Assembly (NCBI GenBank): GCA_017647145.1
Contig: JAGCLD010000034.1
Span: 137,385 to 201,384 of the forward strand
DNA: 64,000 bases
Source: Paludibacteraceae bacterium
Lineage (GTDB): Bacteria > Bacteroidota > Bacteroidia > Bacteroidales > Paludibacteraceae
Direction: 5' to 3'
Every line of letters begins with the position of its first letter. Within the stretch, counting starts at the first letter, position 1. Below the pieces are notes generated by a model, which saw nothing but the letters and a program-made list of their open reading frames with translations, made no database searches and was not told where the DNA came from. Shown one piece after another: positions 44,935 to 54,195 of the stretch. The translations under genes were made by a program, and so were the position numbers.

Positions 44935-45414
44935 ATGAAAAAGAACATTATAGTATTGATTTTCGGATTACTGGCTATCATCACTCCTAATGTGTGGGCT
45001 AATGATTGGGGACAATGGAACGAACTGCCTACATTGCACCAAAATGCCATAGTGGTAAGACAAATAGCACTACCTTACCAAAATGTGAGCAAACAAAATA
45101 GAATGACACAACAAACCGTGATTACAGAATTTAATAGCGAAAAAGAAGTCTATTCTACCGCCTATCGTCGTGCTGTTAATATTAATGAATACAGAAACTT
45201 CATCTCTGTATCTACGTATAACAACATAGGACAAGATGCAATCGGACGTTCTGCTGCACCGGCTATGCACAAAATAGCTATTGCGCCTCCTCCACCAAGC
45301 CTCCCGGATGTGGAAGAAGGAAATCCAACAGACAGATTGCCACTCGGAGACGGAATCATACCATTACTCATTATGGCACTGGCATACGCAGTATTCCGAC
45401 TCAGAAAATTCTAA
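44935..45414 (+). CDS. Small exported protein with C-terminal GDG-hydrophobic-basic tail
   Basis: The 159-residue product has a signal peptide (cleavage near NVWANDW) and a middle region of about 100 residues with no recognised domain. A Pro-rich hinge (APPPPSLPDVEEG) follows, then a C-terminus LPLGDGIIPLLIMALAY followed by FRLRKF. This order, short motif then one membrane segment then a basic end, is the tripartite form of sorting or anchoring signals. It starts 20 bp after the giant T9SS gene and is almost certainly cotranscribed. It could be a periplasmic partner of that protein; no function is known. Confidence 0.78.
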   Translation: MKKNIIVLIFGLLAIITPNVWANDWGQWNELPTLHQNAIVVRQIALPYQNVSKQNRMTQQTVITEFNSEKEVYSTAYRRAVNINEYRNFISVSTYNNIGQDAIGRSAAPAMHKIAIAPPPPSLPDVEEGNPTDRLPLGDGIIPLLIMALAYAVFRLRKF

Positions 45415-45440
45415 ACTCGGACACACAAAAACAATTACAA

Positions 45441-45474
45441 GGAAGGATGTACCAAAGCAAGGATACATCCTTCC
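45441..45474. terminator. Hairpin after the giant-protein operon
   Basis: GGAAGGATGTA (45441-45451) pairs perfectly with TACATCCTTCC (45464-45474), loop 12 nt. No T-run follows on the plus strand; on the minus strand the distal side is T-rich (complement of 45427-45436). Confidence 0.65.
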
Positions 45475-45585
45475 TGTGCGTTGATATAATATTGTAAACA
45501 GCACGCCCTGTCCGCCTACTATGCTTTAATTCTTTAATTCATTAATTTGGTTATATTTCCCCTTCCAAAACTAACTAAAAAAGCA

Positions 45586-45705
45586 CTGTCGCCCTCGCAG
45601 GGGGACGAGTGGAGTGTAGCGCCAGCGGAATGGAACGGAGGGGGTCTTTCTACATATATACAACGTCCTCCTTGCCACGGCAGAGGGCAAAGGCAATTTA
45701 TTGCC
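45586..45705. repeat. GC-rich REP-like intergenic element
   Basis: The 45415-45967 gap has no gene until the HTH ORF. This part is much richer in G and C than its surroundings and contains short palindromes (CCCTC-GCA-GGGGG around 45593-45605; GGCAATTTATTGCC at 45692-45705) and purine-rich GGAGTGTAGCGCCAGCGG. It resembles dispersed non-coding GC-rich elements seen in many genomes. No second copy occurs in this window. Further right, TAGGAACTAG at 45783 equals the core of array A. Confidence 0.5.
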
Positions 45706-45853
45706 GGATGGAGTAACCTCAGTAAGGTCAAACGCGCGGCTTAAACAAGGTCCTCCACTCTCTCCCCACCGTTACCATTAGGTAGGAACTAGCTACCAAA
45801 AAACAAGGCAAAAACACACAAAACGGATGTATTGGGAGAGTTACTCAAGCGGG

Positions 45854-45884
45854 TTGTGTATATCCTTAAAAAAAATTACCTTTG
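45854..45884 (+). promoter_or_regulatory. Promoter of the HTH-LytM-dxr gene cluster
   Basis: TTG at 45854-45856 and TACCTTTG at 45877-45884 are 20 bp apart. The predicted start near 45891 leaves a leader of about 77 nt before the ATG at 45968. Confidence 0.65.
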
Positions 45885-45967
45885 CACTTTTAAGGGCTAT
45901 ACCTGCTAAAATAGAGCAAACTCCTACATAAGATTAAGTCGAAATAATAACATTTTAAATATAGATT

Positions 45968-46147
45968 ATGGAAGCAAAAGAACAAGTTTTGGAAATCCTA
46001 AAAAACAACGAAGAACCTCTTAACGCAGGAAAAATAGCTGAAATCTCTGGTCTTGACCGTAAAGTAGTGGACAAAGCAATGGCTGCGTTGAAAACTGAAG
46101 GTGCTATTGTATCACCAAAACGTTGCTACTGGACTGCACAAAAATAA
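45968..46147 (+). CDS. 59-residue winged-helix-like HTH protein
   Basis: This short gene runs from ATG at 45968 to TAA at 46145-46147. The product begins [20 protein letters not shown], continues with [21 protein letters not shown] (a clear helix-turn-helix with the G-L-D-x-x-x-V-x-x-A pattern) and ends [11 protein letters not shown]. It looks like a minimal MarR/winged-helix DNA-binding domain with no effector domain. Similar short HTH proteins are common in Bacteroidales. Its own promoter lies upstream, and the LytM gene begins 4 bp after its stop, so it heads the operon. Confidence 0.88.
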   Translation: MEAKEQVLEILKNNEEPLNAGKIAEISGLDRKVVDKAMAALKTEGAIVSPKRCYWTAQK

Positions 46148-46151
46148 TCCT

Positions 46152-47003
46152 ATGGCAAAGAAACATAAAAGCTTTTGGGCTAAATGGCGATTTAAGTATA
46201 GACTATCAGTACTTAACGAAAACACCCTTGAAGAGGCATGGCACGTGCGCCTCTCAAGGCTGACCGTATTTGCCTGGATTGCATTATTGTTTCTTTTAAC
46301 ATTCGGAACCTTTACATTATTAATATACTACACTCCACTAAAACGTTATTTACCGGGATTTGAAGATGCAGGAGTAAGAGAGTTAGTCATATCCGAAGCA
46401 ATAAGAGTAGATTCTCTGCAAATAGTTCTACAACAACAAGAAGAGTATATTGACGTTTTGAGAAATGTAATGTCGGGAGAACTGAAGTTTGACTCTGTTA
46501 CATCATTCGACAGCCTCACCATCATACAACGAGAAAAACTGGCACTACAGAAAACACAACAAGAACAAGCATTTTGTGAGGAAGTGGAACAACAAGAGCA
46601 ATTCAACCTTTCGCAAGTGAATGTTGAAACAGGAGCACTGCAATATGTATTCTATCGTCCGGTCAGTGGAGTCTTGTTAGAAAGTTTTGAGCCAAACATA
46701 GAAAGATATGGAGTGAGCATCATGACATCTGCCAACGAACTTGTAATGGCTACACTAGCAGGAAGAGTAGTCGTAGCGGAATTCTCTATGGAACATAAGT
46801 GGGTCGTAATCCTACAACACGAGGATAATTACATGTCTGTTTACAAAGGGTTAAATAGATTGCAAGTGCAGAGAGCTGATGTCTTAAGAGCTGGAGAGGT
46901 CATCGGAAGAATGGGGGATGAAGATGAAGCAACAAGACACCTCGACTTTGAACTATGGAAAAAAGGTGTGCCGGTTAATCCGGAAGATGTTATGGTGTAT
47001 TAG
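46152..47003 (+). CDS. LytM/M23-domain protein with degenerate active site
   Basis: From the ATG at 46152 the product is 283 residues with one membrane segment (about 38-60), a periplasmic coiled coil (about 75-145) and a C-terminal M23 domain (about 165-283). The usual HxGxD is replaced by R185-Y-G-V-S189, and HLH is HLD (H263, D265). H223 in LQHED remains. Three of the four usual metal ligands are therefore changed and the domain is probably non-catalytic, like the amidase activators EnvC and NlpD. A start at 46101 would overlap the HTH gene and is rejected. Confidence 0.88.
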   Translation: MAKKHKSFWAKWRFKYRLSVLNENTLEEAWHVRLSRLTVFAWIALLFLLTFGTFTLLIYYTPLKRYLPGFEDAGVRELVISEAIRVDSLQIVLQQQEEYIDVLRNVMSGELKFDSVTSFDSLTIIQREKLALQKTQQEQAFCEEVEQQEQFNLSQVNVETGALQYVFYRPVSGVLLESFEPNIERYGVSIMTSANELVMATLAGRVVVAEFSMEHKWVVILQHEDNYMSVYKGLNRLQVQRADVLRAGEVIGRMGDEDEATRHLDFELWKKGVPVNPEDVMVY

Positions 47004-47022
47004 ACTATAGAATAGATTAGGT

Positions 47023-48174
47023 ATGAAGAAAATTGCGATATTAGGAGCCACAGGGTCAATCGGAACACAAACATTGGAAGTCATAAGCCAATATCCCGAT
47101 ATGTTCGAACTCTATGCCATCACGGGCAATGATAATTGGCAATTATTAGCACAACAAGCAAGACAATATCAACCCGAAGTGGTATGTGTGGCGAACGAAA
47201 GCAATTATTTGCCATTGAAAGAGGCTTTAAGCGATATGCCGGTTAAAGTCTATGCCGGAATGGAAAGCATTGCGCAAATGGTACAGATGAGCACCATTGA
47301 CATGGTGGTGACTGCAATGGTGGGATACGCAGGATTATTACCTACAATCAAAGCCATAGAAGCTGGTAAAGACATAGCCCTGGCTAACAAAGAAACACTG
47401 GTCGTGGCGGGTGAACTTATTTGTGAACTGGCAGATAAATACAAAGTAAAAATACTACCGGTTGACTCTGAACACTCAGCAATTTTCCAATGTTTAACTG
47501 GAGAACAACTCAATCCTATTGAAAAGATATACCTCACAGCATCTGGAGGACCATTCCGTACTTTTAGCTATGAGGAATTAAAACATGTCACTGCTGCACA
47601 GGCTTTACGTCACCCCAACTGGACGATGGGAGCAAAGATTACAATCGATTCGGCCAGCATGATGAACAAGGGATTTGAAGTAATCGAAGCGAAATGGTTG
47701 TTCGGATTAAATGCACAACAAATAGAAGTACTGGTACACCCACAAAGTATCGTACACAGCATGGTACAATTTGCAGATGGAGCTGTAAAAGCACAATTAG
47801 GTACACCTGATATGAGGCTGCCTATTCTCTATGCATTGACCTATCCGAGAAGAATGCAAACAAACTATGAAAGAGTCGATTTCCTAAAGATATCTTCACT
47901 TACATTTGAAGCTCCCGACACAAAGAGATTTAGAAACTTAGCGTTTGCCTTTGAGGCTATGGAACGTGGAGGTAATGCACCTTGTGTGCTGAATGCTGCA
48001 AATGAAGTAGTAGTAAAAGCCTTCTTGCAAGGGAAGATTGGATTTTTGCAAATGAGTGATATTATTGAAGATACTATGCAGCAAACCGAATTTCTCAGTT
48101 CGCCATCCTATGAGGACTATGTACAGTGTGACGCAATGGCAAGAAGGATGGCACAACAATTGATAGAAAAGTAA
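47023..48174 (+). CDS. dxr: 1-deoxy-D-xylulose-5-phosphate reductoisomerase
   Basis: The 383-residue cytoplasmic enzyme converts DXP to MEP, the committed step of non-mevalonate isoprenoid synthesis. It shows the NADPH loop ILGATGSIGTQTLEVI (about 4-19), the LANKETLVVAGE segment, the metal-binding PVDSEHSAIFQ and the flexible-loop region NPNWTMGAKITIDSASMMNKG. Length matches. Isoprenoids would also serve the UbiA enzyme and undecaprenyl-linked glycans in this window. Confidence 0.96.
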   Translation: MKKIAILGATGSIGTQTLEVISQYPDMFELYAITGNDNWQLLAQQARQYQPEVVCVANESNYLPLKEALSDMPVKVYAGMESIAQMVQMSTIDMVVTAMVGYAGLLPTIKAIEAGKDIALANKETLVVAGELICELADKYKVKILPVDSEHSAIFQCLTGEQLNPIEKIYLTASGGPFRTFSYEELKHVTAAQALRHPNWTMGAKITIDSASMMNKGFEVIEAKWLFGLNAQQIEVLVHPQSIVHSMVQFADGAVKAQLGTPDMRLPILYALTYPRRMQTNYERVDFLKISSLTFEAPDTKRFRNLAFAFEAMERGGNAPCVLNAANEVVVKAFLQGKIGFLQMSDIIEDTMQQTEFLSSPSYEDYVQCDAMARRMAQQLIEK

Positions 48175-48206
48175 AACAACACAAAATTACTTTAGCGATA
48201 GTAACT

Positions 48207-49700
48207 ATGGAGACATTTTTAATAAAAGCACTGCAACTGGTTTTAAGTTTATCTCTCTTGGTTGTACTGCATGAATTAGGACACTTTGCTTTTGCGCGCT
48301 TATTTAAAGTGAGAGTAGAAAAGTTTTATATGTTCTTCAACCCATCTATATCATTGGTACGATTCAAAAAAATCAATGGTAAATGGCAAGTGAAGTGGTT
48401 CTCACCAAACGTACCGGAACCTATGAAACCTCGTTTGGATAACGAAGGAAATCAACTCACAGATAGTAAAGGAAATGTCATTTATGACCCATTCACAGAT
48501 GAAGATAGAGCACAACTGGATGAGAGTGATTGGAGAAAATATCCGGAAACTACAGAATGGGGTATTGGATGGTTACCTTTGGGTGGATATTGTAAGATTG
48601 CAGGAATGGTGGACGAAACTACTGAGTCTGACGCATTAAATGCACCGGCTCAACCATGGGAATACAGAGCGAAATCTGTATGGAAGAGATTGCCAATCAT
48701 CACAGGAGGTGTATTGGTCAATTTTATATCTGCACTTGTCATATATGGAATGATTCTCTACACATGGGGAAAAGAATACTTGCCGGTTGAGAATGCTGTC
48801 TATGGATATCAATACACAGACGTGATGCTGAAGAATGGATTTGAAAACGGAGACATCATGCTAGCGGTTGATGGAGTTCATTATGAACAAGGAAAAGAGA
48901 TTATTGAGAAGATATTGATTGATGGTAAACAAGATGTAACAGTCTTACGCCAAGAGGATACAGTACACGTACTATTGCCTGAAGACTTTGCACAACAAGC
49001 ACTCGCATCAGGAGAAAAGGGGCTATTCGAACCGCGTTTTCCTTTTGTCATTGCTGATGTGGCAAAAGAAGGAAGTGCTTATGGACTATTACAAAAGGGT
49101 GATAGCGTAATTGCAGTGAATGGTGAGAATGCCTATGTATATCAAGATGTAGTGGCAAAACTTGCAGAACATAAAGAAGATTCTGTCGCCATAACGTATG
49201 TACGCAATGGAGAAGTACAAACACAATCTCTATTGTTAACTGAAGATGGTAAATTAGGTGTCTATATGGTTGATCCATATAACAACTACTTGAAGACAAA
49301 ACAACTCTCATATGGATTCTTTGAAGCAATTCCGGCTGGAGTACAATTGGGGTGGGAGACATTGGTGAATTACGTAAAACAATTTAAATTGGTATTTACG
49401 AAAGAAGGTGCTAAGAGCCTTGGTGGATTTGGGGCTATAGGAAACATGTTCCCATCTGAATGGAATTGGCAAGTATTCTGGACTATGACAGCATTCTTAT
49501 CTATAATATTGGCATTTATGAACATTCTTCCTATACCGGCATTGGATGGAGGATATGTATTGTTCCTATTATATGAAATGATTACTGGAAAAAAACCGGG
49601 AGATAAGTTCCTGGAACGAGCCAATACAATAGGACTATTTATATTGTTAGCATTGGTATTATATGCAAATTTGAATGATATTATTAAATACTTTTTATAA
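48207..49700 (+). CDS. rseP: RseP-type site-2 zinc metalloprotease
   Basis: The 497-residue inner-membrane protease has HELGH at H22-H26 in the first membrane segment, PDZ-like domains in the periplasm (about 195-360) and the third motif NILPIPALDGGY (D in LDGG, about 441-452) in a late membrane segment. In other bacteria RseP cleaves anti-sigma factors and signal-peptide remnants. The N-terminal region contains a family-typical insertion (EPMKPRLDNEGNQL, about 70-130). It lies 32 bp after dxr, a common pairing. Confidence 0.94.
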   Translation: METFLIKALQLVLSLSLLVVLHELGHFAFARLFKVRVEKFYMFFNPSISLVRFKKINGKWQVKWFSPNVPEPMKPRLDNEGNQLTDSKGNVIYDPFTDEDRAQLDESDWRKYPETTEWGIGWLPLGGYCKIAGMVDETTESDALNAPAQPWEYRAKSVWKRLPIITGGVLVNFISALVIYGMILYTWGKEYLPVENAVYGYQYTDVMLKNGFENGDIMLAVDGVHYEQGKEIIEKILIDGKQDVTVLRQEDTVHVLLPEDFAQQALASGEKGLFEPRFPFVIADVAKEGSAYGLLQKGDSVIAVNGENAYVYQDVVAKLAEHKEDSVAITYVRNGEVQTQSLLLTEDGKLGVYMVDPYNNYLKTKQLSYGFFEAIPAGVQLGWETLVNYVKQFKLVFTKEGAKSLGGFGAIGNMFPSEWNWQVFWTMTAFLSIILAFMNILPIPALDGGYVLFLLYEMITGKKPGDKFLERANTIGLFILLALVLYANLNDIIKYFL

Positions 49701-49724
49701 ACACTAACAGAGTTTTTATCCTTT

Positions 49725-51071
49725 ATGAGTCAGAATAAAAGTTTATTGTCTATATCTCCTGTTGATGGACGCTATGCGTCAAAAACAGAGGCTTATCAAG
49801 TGTATTTCTCAGAGTATGCTTTGATTCGTTATAGAGTAAGAGTTGAAGTGGAGTATTTTATTGCATTGTGTGAGTTGCCGCTTAAACAATTACAGGGTGT
49901 ATCACACGACAAGTATGATGCTCTAAGAGACATCTATAGAAATTTCTCAGTGGAAGATGCCGAGAGAATAAAGTCGATTGAACAAGTGACTAATCATGAT
50001 GTGAAGGCGGTAGAATACTTCCTGAAAGAAAAATTTGATGTGTTAAACTTGGCAGAATGCAAAGAATTTATTCACTTCGGACTCACTTCGCAAGACATTA
50101 ACAACACATCAATCCCTTTGTCTGTACGTGAAGCATTGGAAGAGGTATATTATCCCGAATTGGAAGGAATCATTGCTTTATTGGAAGAAAAAGCAGATGA
50201 ATGGAAAGAGGTTTCTATGTTAGCTAAAACACATGGACAACCAGCTTCGCCTACAAGATTAGGAAAAGAAATAATGGTATTTGTTAATCGTCTGAAAGAA
50301 CAGCTGAAAACATTGAAGACTATACCTTCCACTGCTAAATTCGGTGGAGCAACGGGTAATTTTAATGCACATCATGTAGCATATCCTGAAGTAGATTGGC
50401 GAAAATTCGGAAATGATTTTGTAGCTAATCAATTAGGATTGCAACGCGAACAATGGACTACACAAATCTCTAATTATGATTACTTAGCTGCACAATTTGA
50501 TGCACTCAAAAGGATTGATACCATAATGATTGACTTGTGTCGTGACGTGTGGACTTATGTTTCTATGGAATATTTCCGTCAGAAGATTAAAGCGGGTGAA
50601 GTGGGCTCTTCGGCAATGCCGCATAAGGTAAACCCGATTGACTTTGAAAATGCGGAAGGAAACTTGGGAGTAGCTAATGCTATATTGGAACACTTGGCAC
50701 AAAAACTACCTATCTCTCGTTTACAACGTGACTTGACAGATAGCACTGTCTTGCGTAATGTAGGAGTGCCTTTTGCACACATCATGATTGCAACACAAAG
50801 CTTAAGAAAGGGACTGAATAAGTTATTACTTAATGAAGATGCGCTCTACAAAGATTTGGATAAATGCTGGGCTGTTGTAGCGGAAGGTATTCAGACGATC
50901 TTGCGTCGTGAGGGATATCCTTCACCATATGAAGCATTGAAAGCATTGACACGTACCAATCAAACGATTACTATGGAGTCGATAGCTGAGTTTATTGACA
51001 CATTGGATGTTAATGACGAAGTTAAAGAAGAATTACATAAAATTACTCCACATAATTACACTGGAATTTAA
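49725..51071 (+). CDS. purB: Adenylosuccinate lyase
   Basis: The 448-residue enzyme of the fumarase/aspartase superfamily cleaves adenylosuccinate and SAICAR in purine synthesis. It has [15 protein letters not shown] at the start, [14 protein letters not shown] (catalytic His loop, about 166-179) and the superfamily signature [20 protein letters not shown] (about 291-310). It follows rseP by 24 bp and precedes wbpD by 5 bp, so sugar-pathway and purine genes are transcribed together. Confidence 0.96.
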   Translation: MSQNKSLLSISPVDGRYASKTEAYQVYFSEYALIRYRVRVEVEYFIALCELPLKQLQGVSHDKYDALRDIYRNFSVEDAERIKSIEQVTNHDVKAVEYFLKEKFDVLNLAECKEFIHFGLTSQDINNTSIPLSVREALEEVYYPELEGIIALLEEKADEWKEVSMLAKTHGQPASPTRLGKEIMVFVNRLKEQLKTLKTIPSTAKFGGATGNFNAHHVAYPEVDWRKFGNDFVANQLGLQREQWTTQISNYDYLAAQFDALKRIDTIMIDLCRDVWTYVSMEYFRQKIKAGEVGSSAMPHKVNPIDFENAEGNLGVANAILEHLAQKLPISRLQRDLTDSTVLRNVGVPFAHIMIATQSLRKGLNKLLLNEDALYKDLDKCWAVVAEGIQTILRREGYPSPYEALKALTRTNQTITMESIAEFIDTLDVNDEVKEELHKITPHNYTGI

Positions 51072-51076
51072 GGGGA

Positions 51077-52640
<1,564 letters not shown>

Positions 52641-52673
52641 GATATAGTAATGATTAAATAATAATATATCCAT

Positions 52674-53147
52674 ATGATTCAACGTATTCAAACGCTTTAT
52701 TTATTGTTAAGCATCGCAGTTGGGGTAGCCCAATGTTTCATGCCCATTGCAGGTTTTCTAACTACAGATGCACTTTGGTGTGAGTGGAGTTTCAATGCTT
52801 GGCATATGCAGTCGGGCGAACTTATTCTTTCTACATGGGCAATGGCTATTCTTTTGATAACTATCCCACTTGTTTCGCTGATAACTTTGTTGCTTTATAA
52901 GAAACGCGTACTACAAATGCGTTTGTGTGTTTTCAATGTAGTGGTCATGGTGGGCTATTACTTGTTATATATGTATTACTATTGGCTTGTTAAGCAACAT
53001 GTGACAGTAGATCCTGAAATGGTACGTATGGGAGCTATGACTTTAGGTAGCGCATTCCCAATGGTAGAGATGATACTCACAGCAATGGCACTACGTCGTA
53101 TTTGGAAAGACGAAGTACTCGTTCGCTCACTTAACCGCTTGCGTTAA
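52674..53147 (+). CDS. DUF4293 family four-helix membrane protein
   Basis: The 157-residue product begins MIQRIQTLYLLLS, the hallmark of the Bacteroidota DUF4293 family. It has four hydrophobic segments (about 5-25, 58-78, 85-107, 125-143). The function is unknown. It follows wbpB by 33 bp and is the last gene of the plus-strand cluster, ending before a clear terminator. Confidence 0.85.
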   Translation: MIQRIQTLYLLLSIAVGVAQCFMPIAGFLTTDALWCEWSFNAWHMQSGELILSTWAMAILLITIPLVSLITLLLYKKRVLQMRLCVFNVVVMVGYYLLYMYYYWLVKQHVTVDPEMVRMGAMTLGSAFPMVEMILTAMALRRIWKDEVLVRSLNRLR

Positions 53148-53169
53148 AGCATACGTACATTACATAAAG

Positions 53170-53211
53170 AATAGGGGAATACAGCGATGTTTGTGTTCTC
53201 CTATTTTTGTT
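53170..53211 (+). terminator. Terminator after the wbpB/DUF4293 cluster
   Basis: AATAGGGGAATAC (53170-53182) pairs with GTGTTCTCCTATT (53193-53205) over 13 bp with two G-U pairs, followed by TTTGTTATT. It separates the plus-strand cluster from the convergent TraB/GumN operon. Confidence 0.85.
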
Positions 53212-53318
53212 ATTGCAGTTAGAGATCAAAGCAGTGTGATGGTTCAATTCCATGAAAGCCTAGTGGCAAATGCACAGAAGATAGGGGAGGATAGAAATAA
53301 TGATTGGGTTGGAATATC

Positions 53319-54188
53319 CTAATTGACGCGCTTTACGCGGAATCCTTCTTTACGAAGTAATTGCAATAAACCTTCCTCGCCACCCAAGTAAGAGGCATTA
53401 AGTACAATGAAGCAACTCTGTCCTTTCATAAGGGCGTCTAATTGACTAATCCATCGATTATTACGTTGTTTGATAAATAAGTAGTCACTATAGTTAAAAC
53501 TTGTTTTATTAGAAGGTGCTTGTATGGCATATGCAATATCATAAAGTAGTCCTTTTTTGTATAAACGTACGATCTCTTTTGCTTGTCTAATCTCTGCATC
53601 TGGATATAGTAGTAGTCGAAGTAGTTCTGTAGCTTGTGTGTCAATATTTTTACGATAAAATGTCATATGTGTCGTTTCAATAGTGTTATCCAGAGGGATA
53701 ATTTTTCTGCCTTGTTCTGTAGCTACTAATTGAAAAAACATTTCCGAACTATGCTCTTCTTGAAAGTTCAGATGAGTCTTATATAACTCTGTCTTATATA
53801 ATTCGGTGAGAAATATAGGTCTAAGATTGCTTAAGTAAGAGAAGTCTATTTTCAGGGTGTGTGATAGAGTACTGTCAATAAATTCATAGTCTTCACTTGA
53901 GTATAGATTAGCAATGCTTTGACCATGAGGTAACAAGGCGGCTTTTTCAATTTCTCCTCGTTCATCAGTATTTAACAACATTTCCGTGATGACAACAGGA
54001 CATTTGGCATAACATTCATAGACTTTTGGAATAGAATCTAAGAAGGAGATGGGTATTAATTTCTCTGTCGCGAAGATATAGGATTTTTGACGTAGTCCTT
54101 TTCCGCTTACCTCCCATAATAATTGCGCTTGAACAGATGAAGATAAAGCTATAAAAAAACAATATATAAGCAGTTTTTTCATGTACAT
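53319..54188 (-). CDS. TraB/GumN-family protein with degenerate active-site motifs
   Basis: The 289-residue product has a signal peptide (cleavage near VQAQLL). The family start LLWEVSGKG and the C-terminal GEEGLLQLLRKEGFRVKRV are present. The TraB/GumN/Tiki superfamily normally has two G-x-x-H motifs. Here they read A40-T-E-K43 and N264-A-S-Y267, so both His are lost; the early Glu in ITEMLL remains. It is probably periplasmic and not a protease. It follows the TPR gene by 7 bp, and a two-codon-shorter start (54182) is also possible. Confidence 0.82.
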   Translation of the reverse strand: MYMKKLLIYCFFIALSSSVQAQLLWEVSGKGLRQKSYIFATEKLIPISFLDSIPKVYECYAKCPVVITEMLLNTDERGEIEKAALLPHGQSIANLYSSEDYEFIDSTLSHTLKIDFSYLSNLRPIFLTELYKTELYKTHLNFQEEHSSEMFFQLVATEQGRKIIPLDNTIETTHMTFYRKNIDTQATELLRLLLYPDAEIRQAKEIVRLYKKGLLYDIAYAIQAPSNKTSFNYSDYLFIKQRNNRWISQLDALMKGQSCFIVLNASYLGGEEGLLQLLRKEGFRVKRVN

Positions 54189-54195
54189 AAATGGA

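Noticed and set aside
45534..45744. Short ORFs on both strands over the GC-rich patch
   Set aside because: No ribosome signal or conserved pattern; the open frames follow from the GC-rich element itself.
46101..46151. Upstream start for the LytM protein
   Set aside because: It would overlap the 59-residue HTH gene in another frame; the ATG at 46152 directly follows that gene's stop.
53230..53275. A tRNA-like T-arm (ATGG-TTCAATT-CCAT) after the DUF4293 gene
   Set aside because: No matching acceptor, D or anticodon arms at the right distances; the closing pair is mismatched, so it is probably chance.
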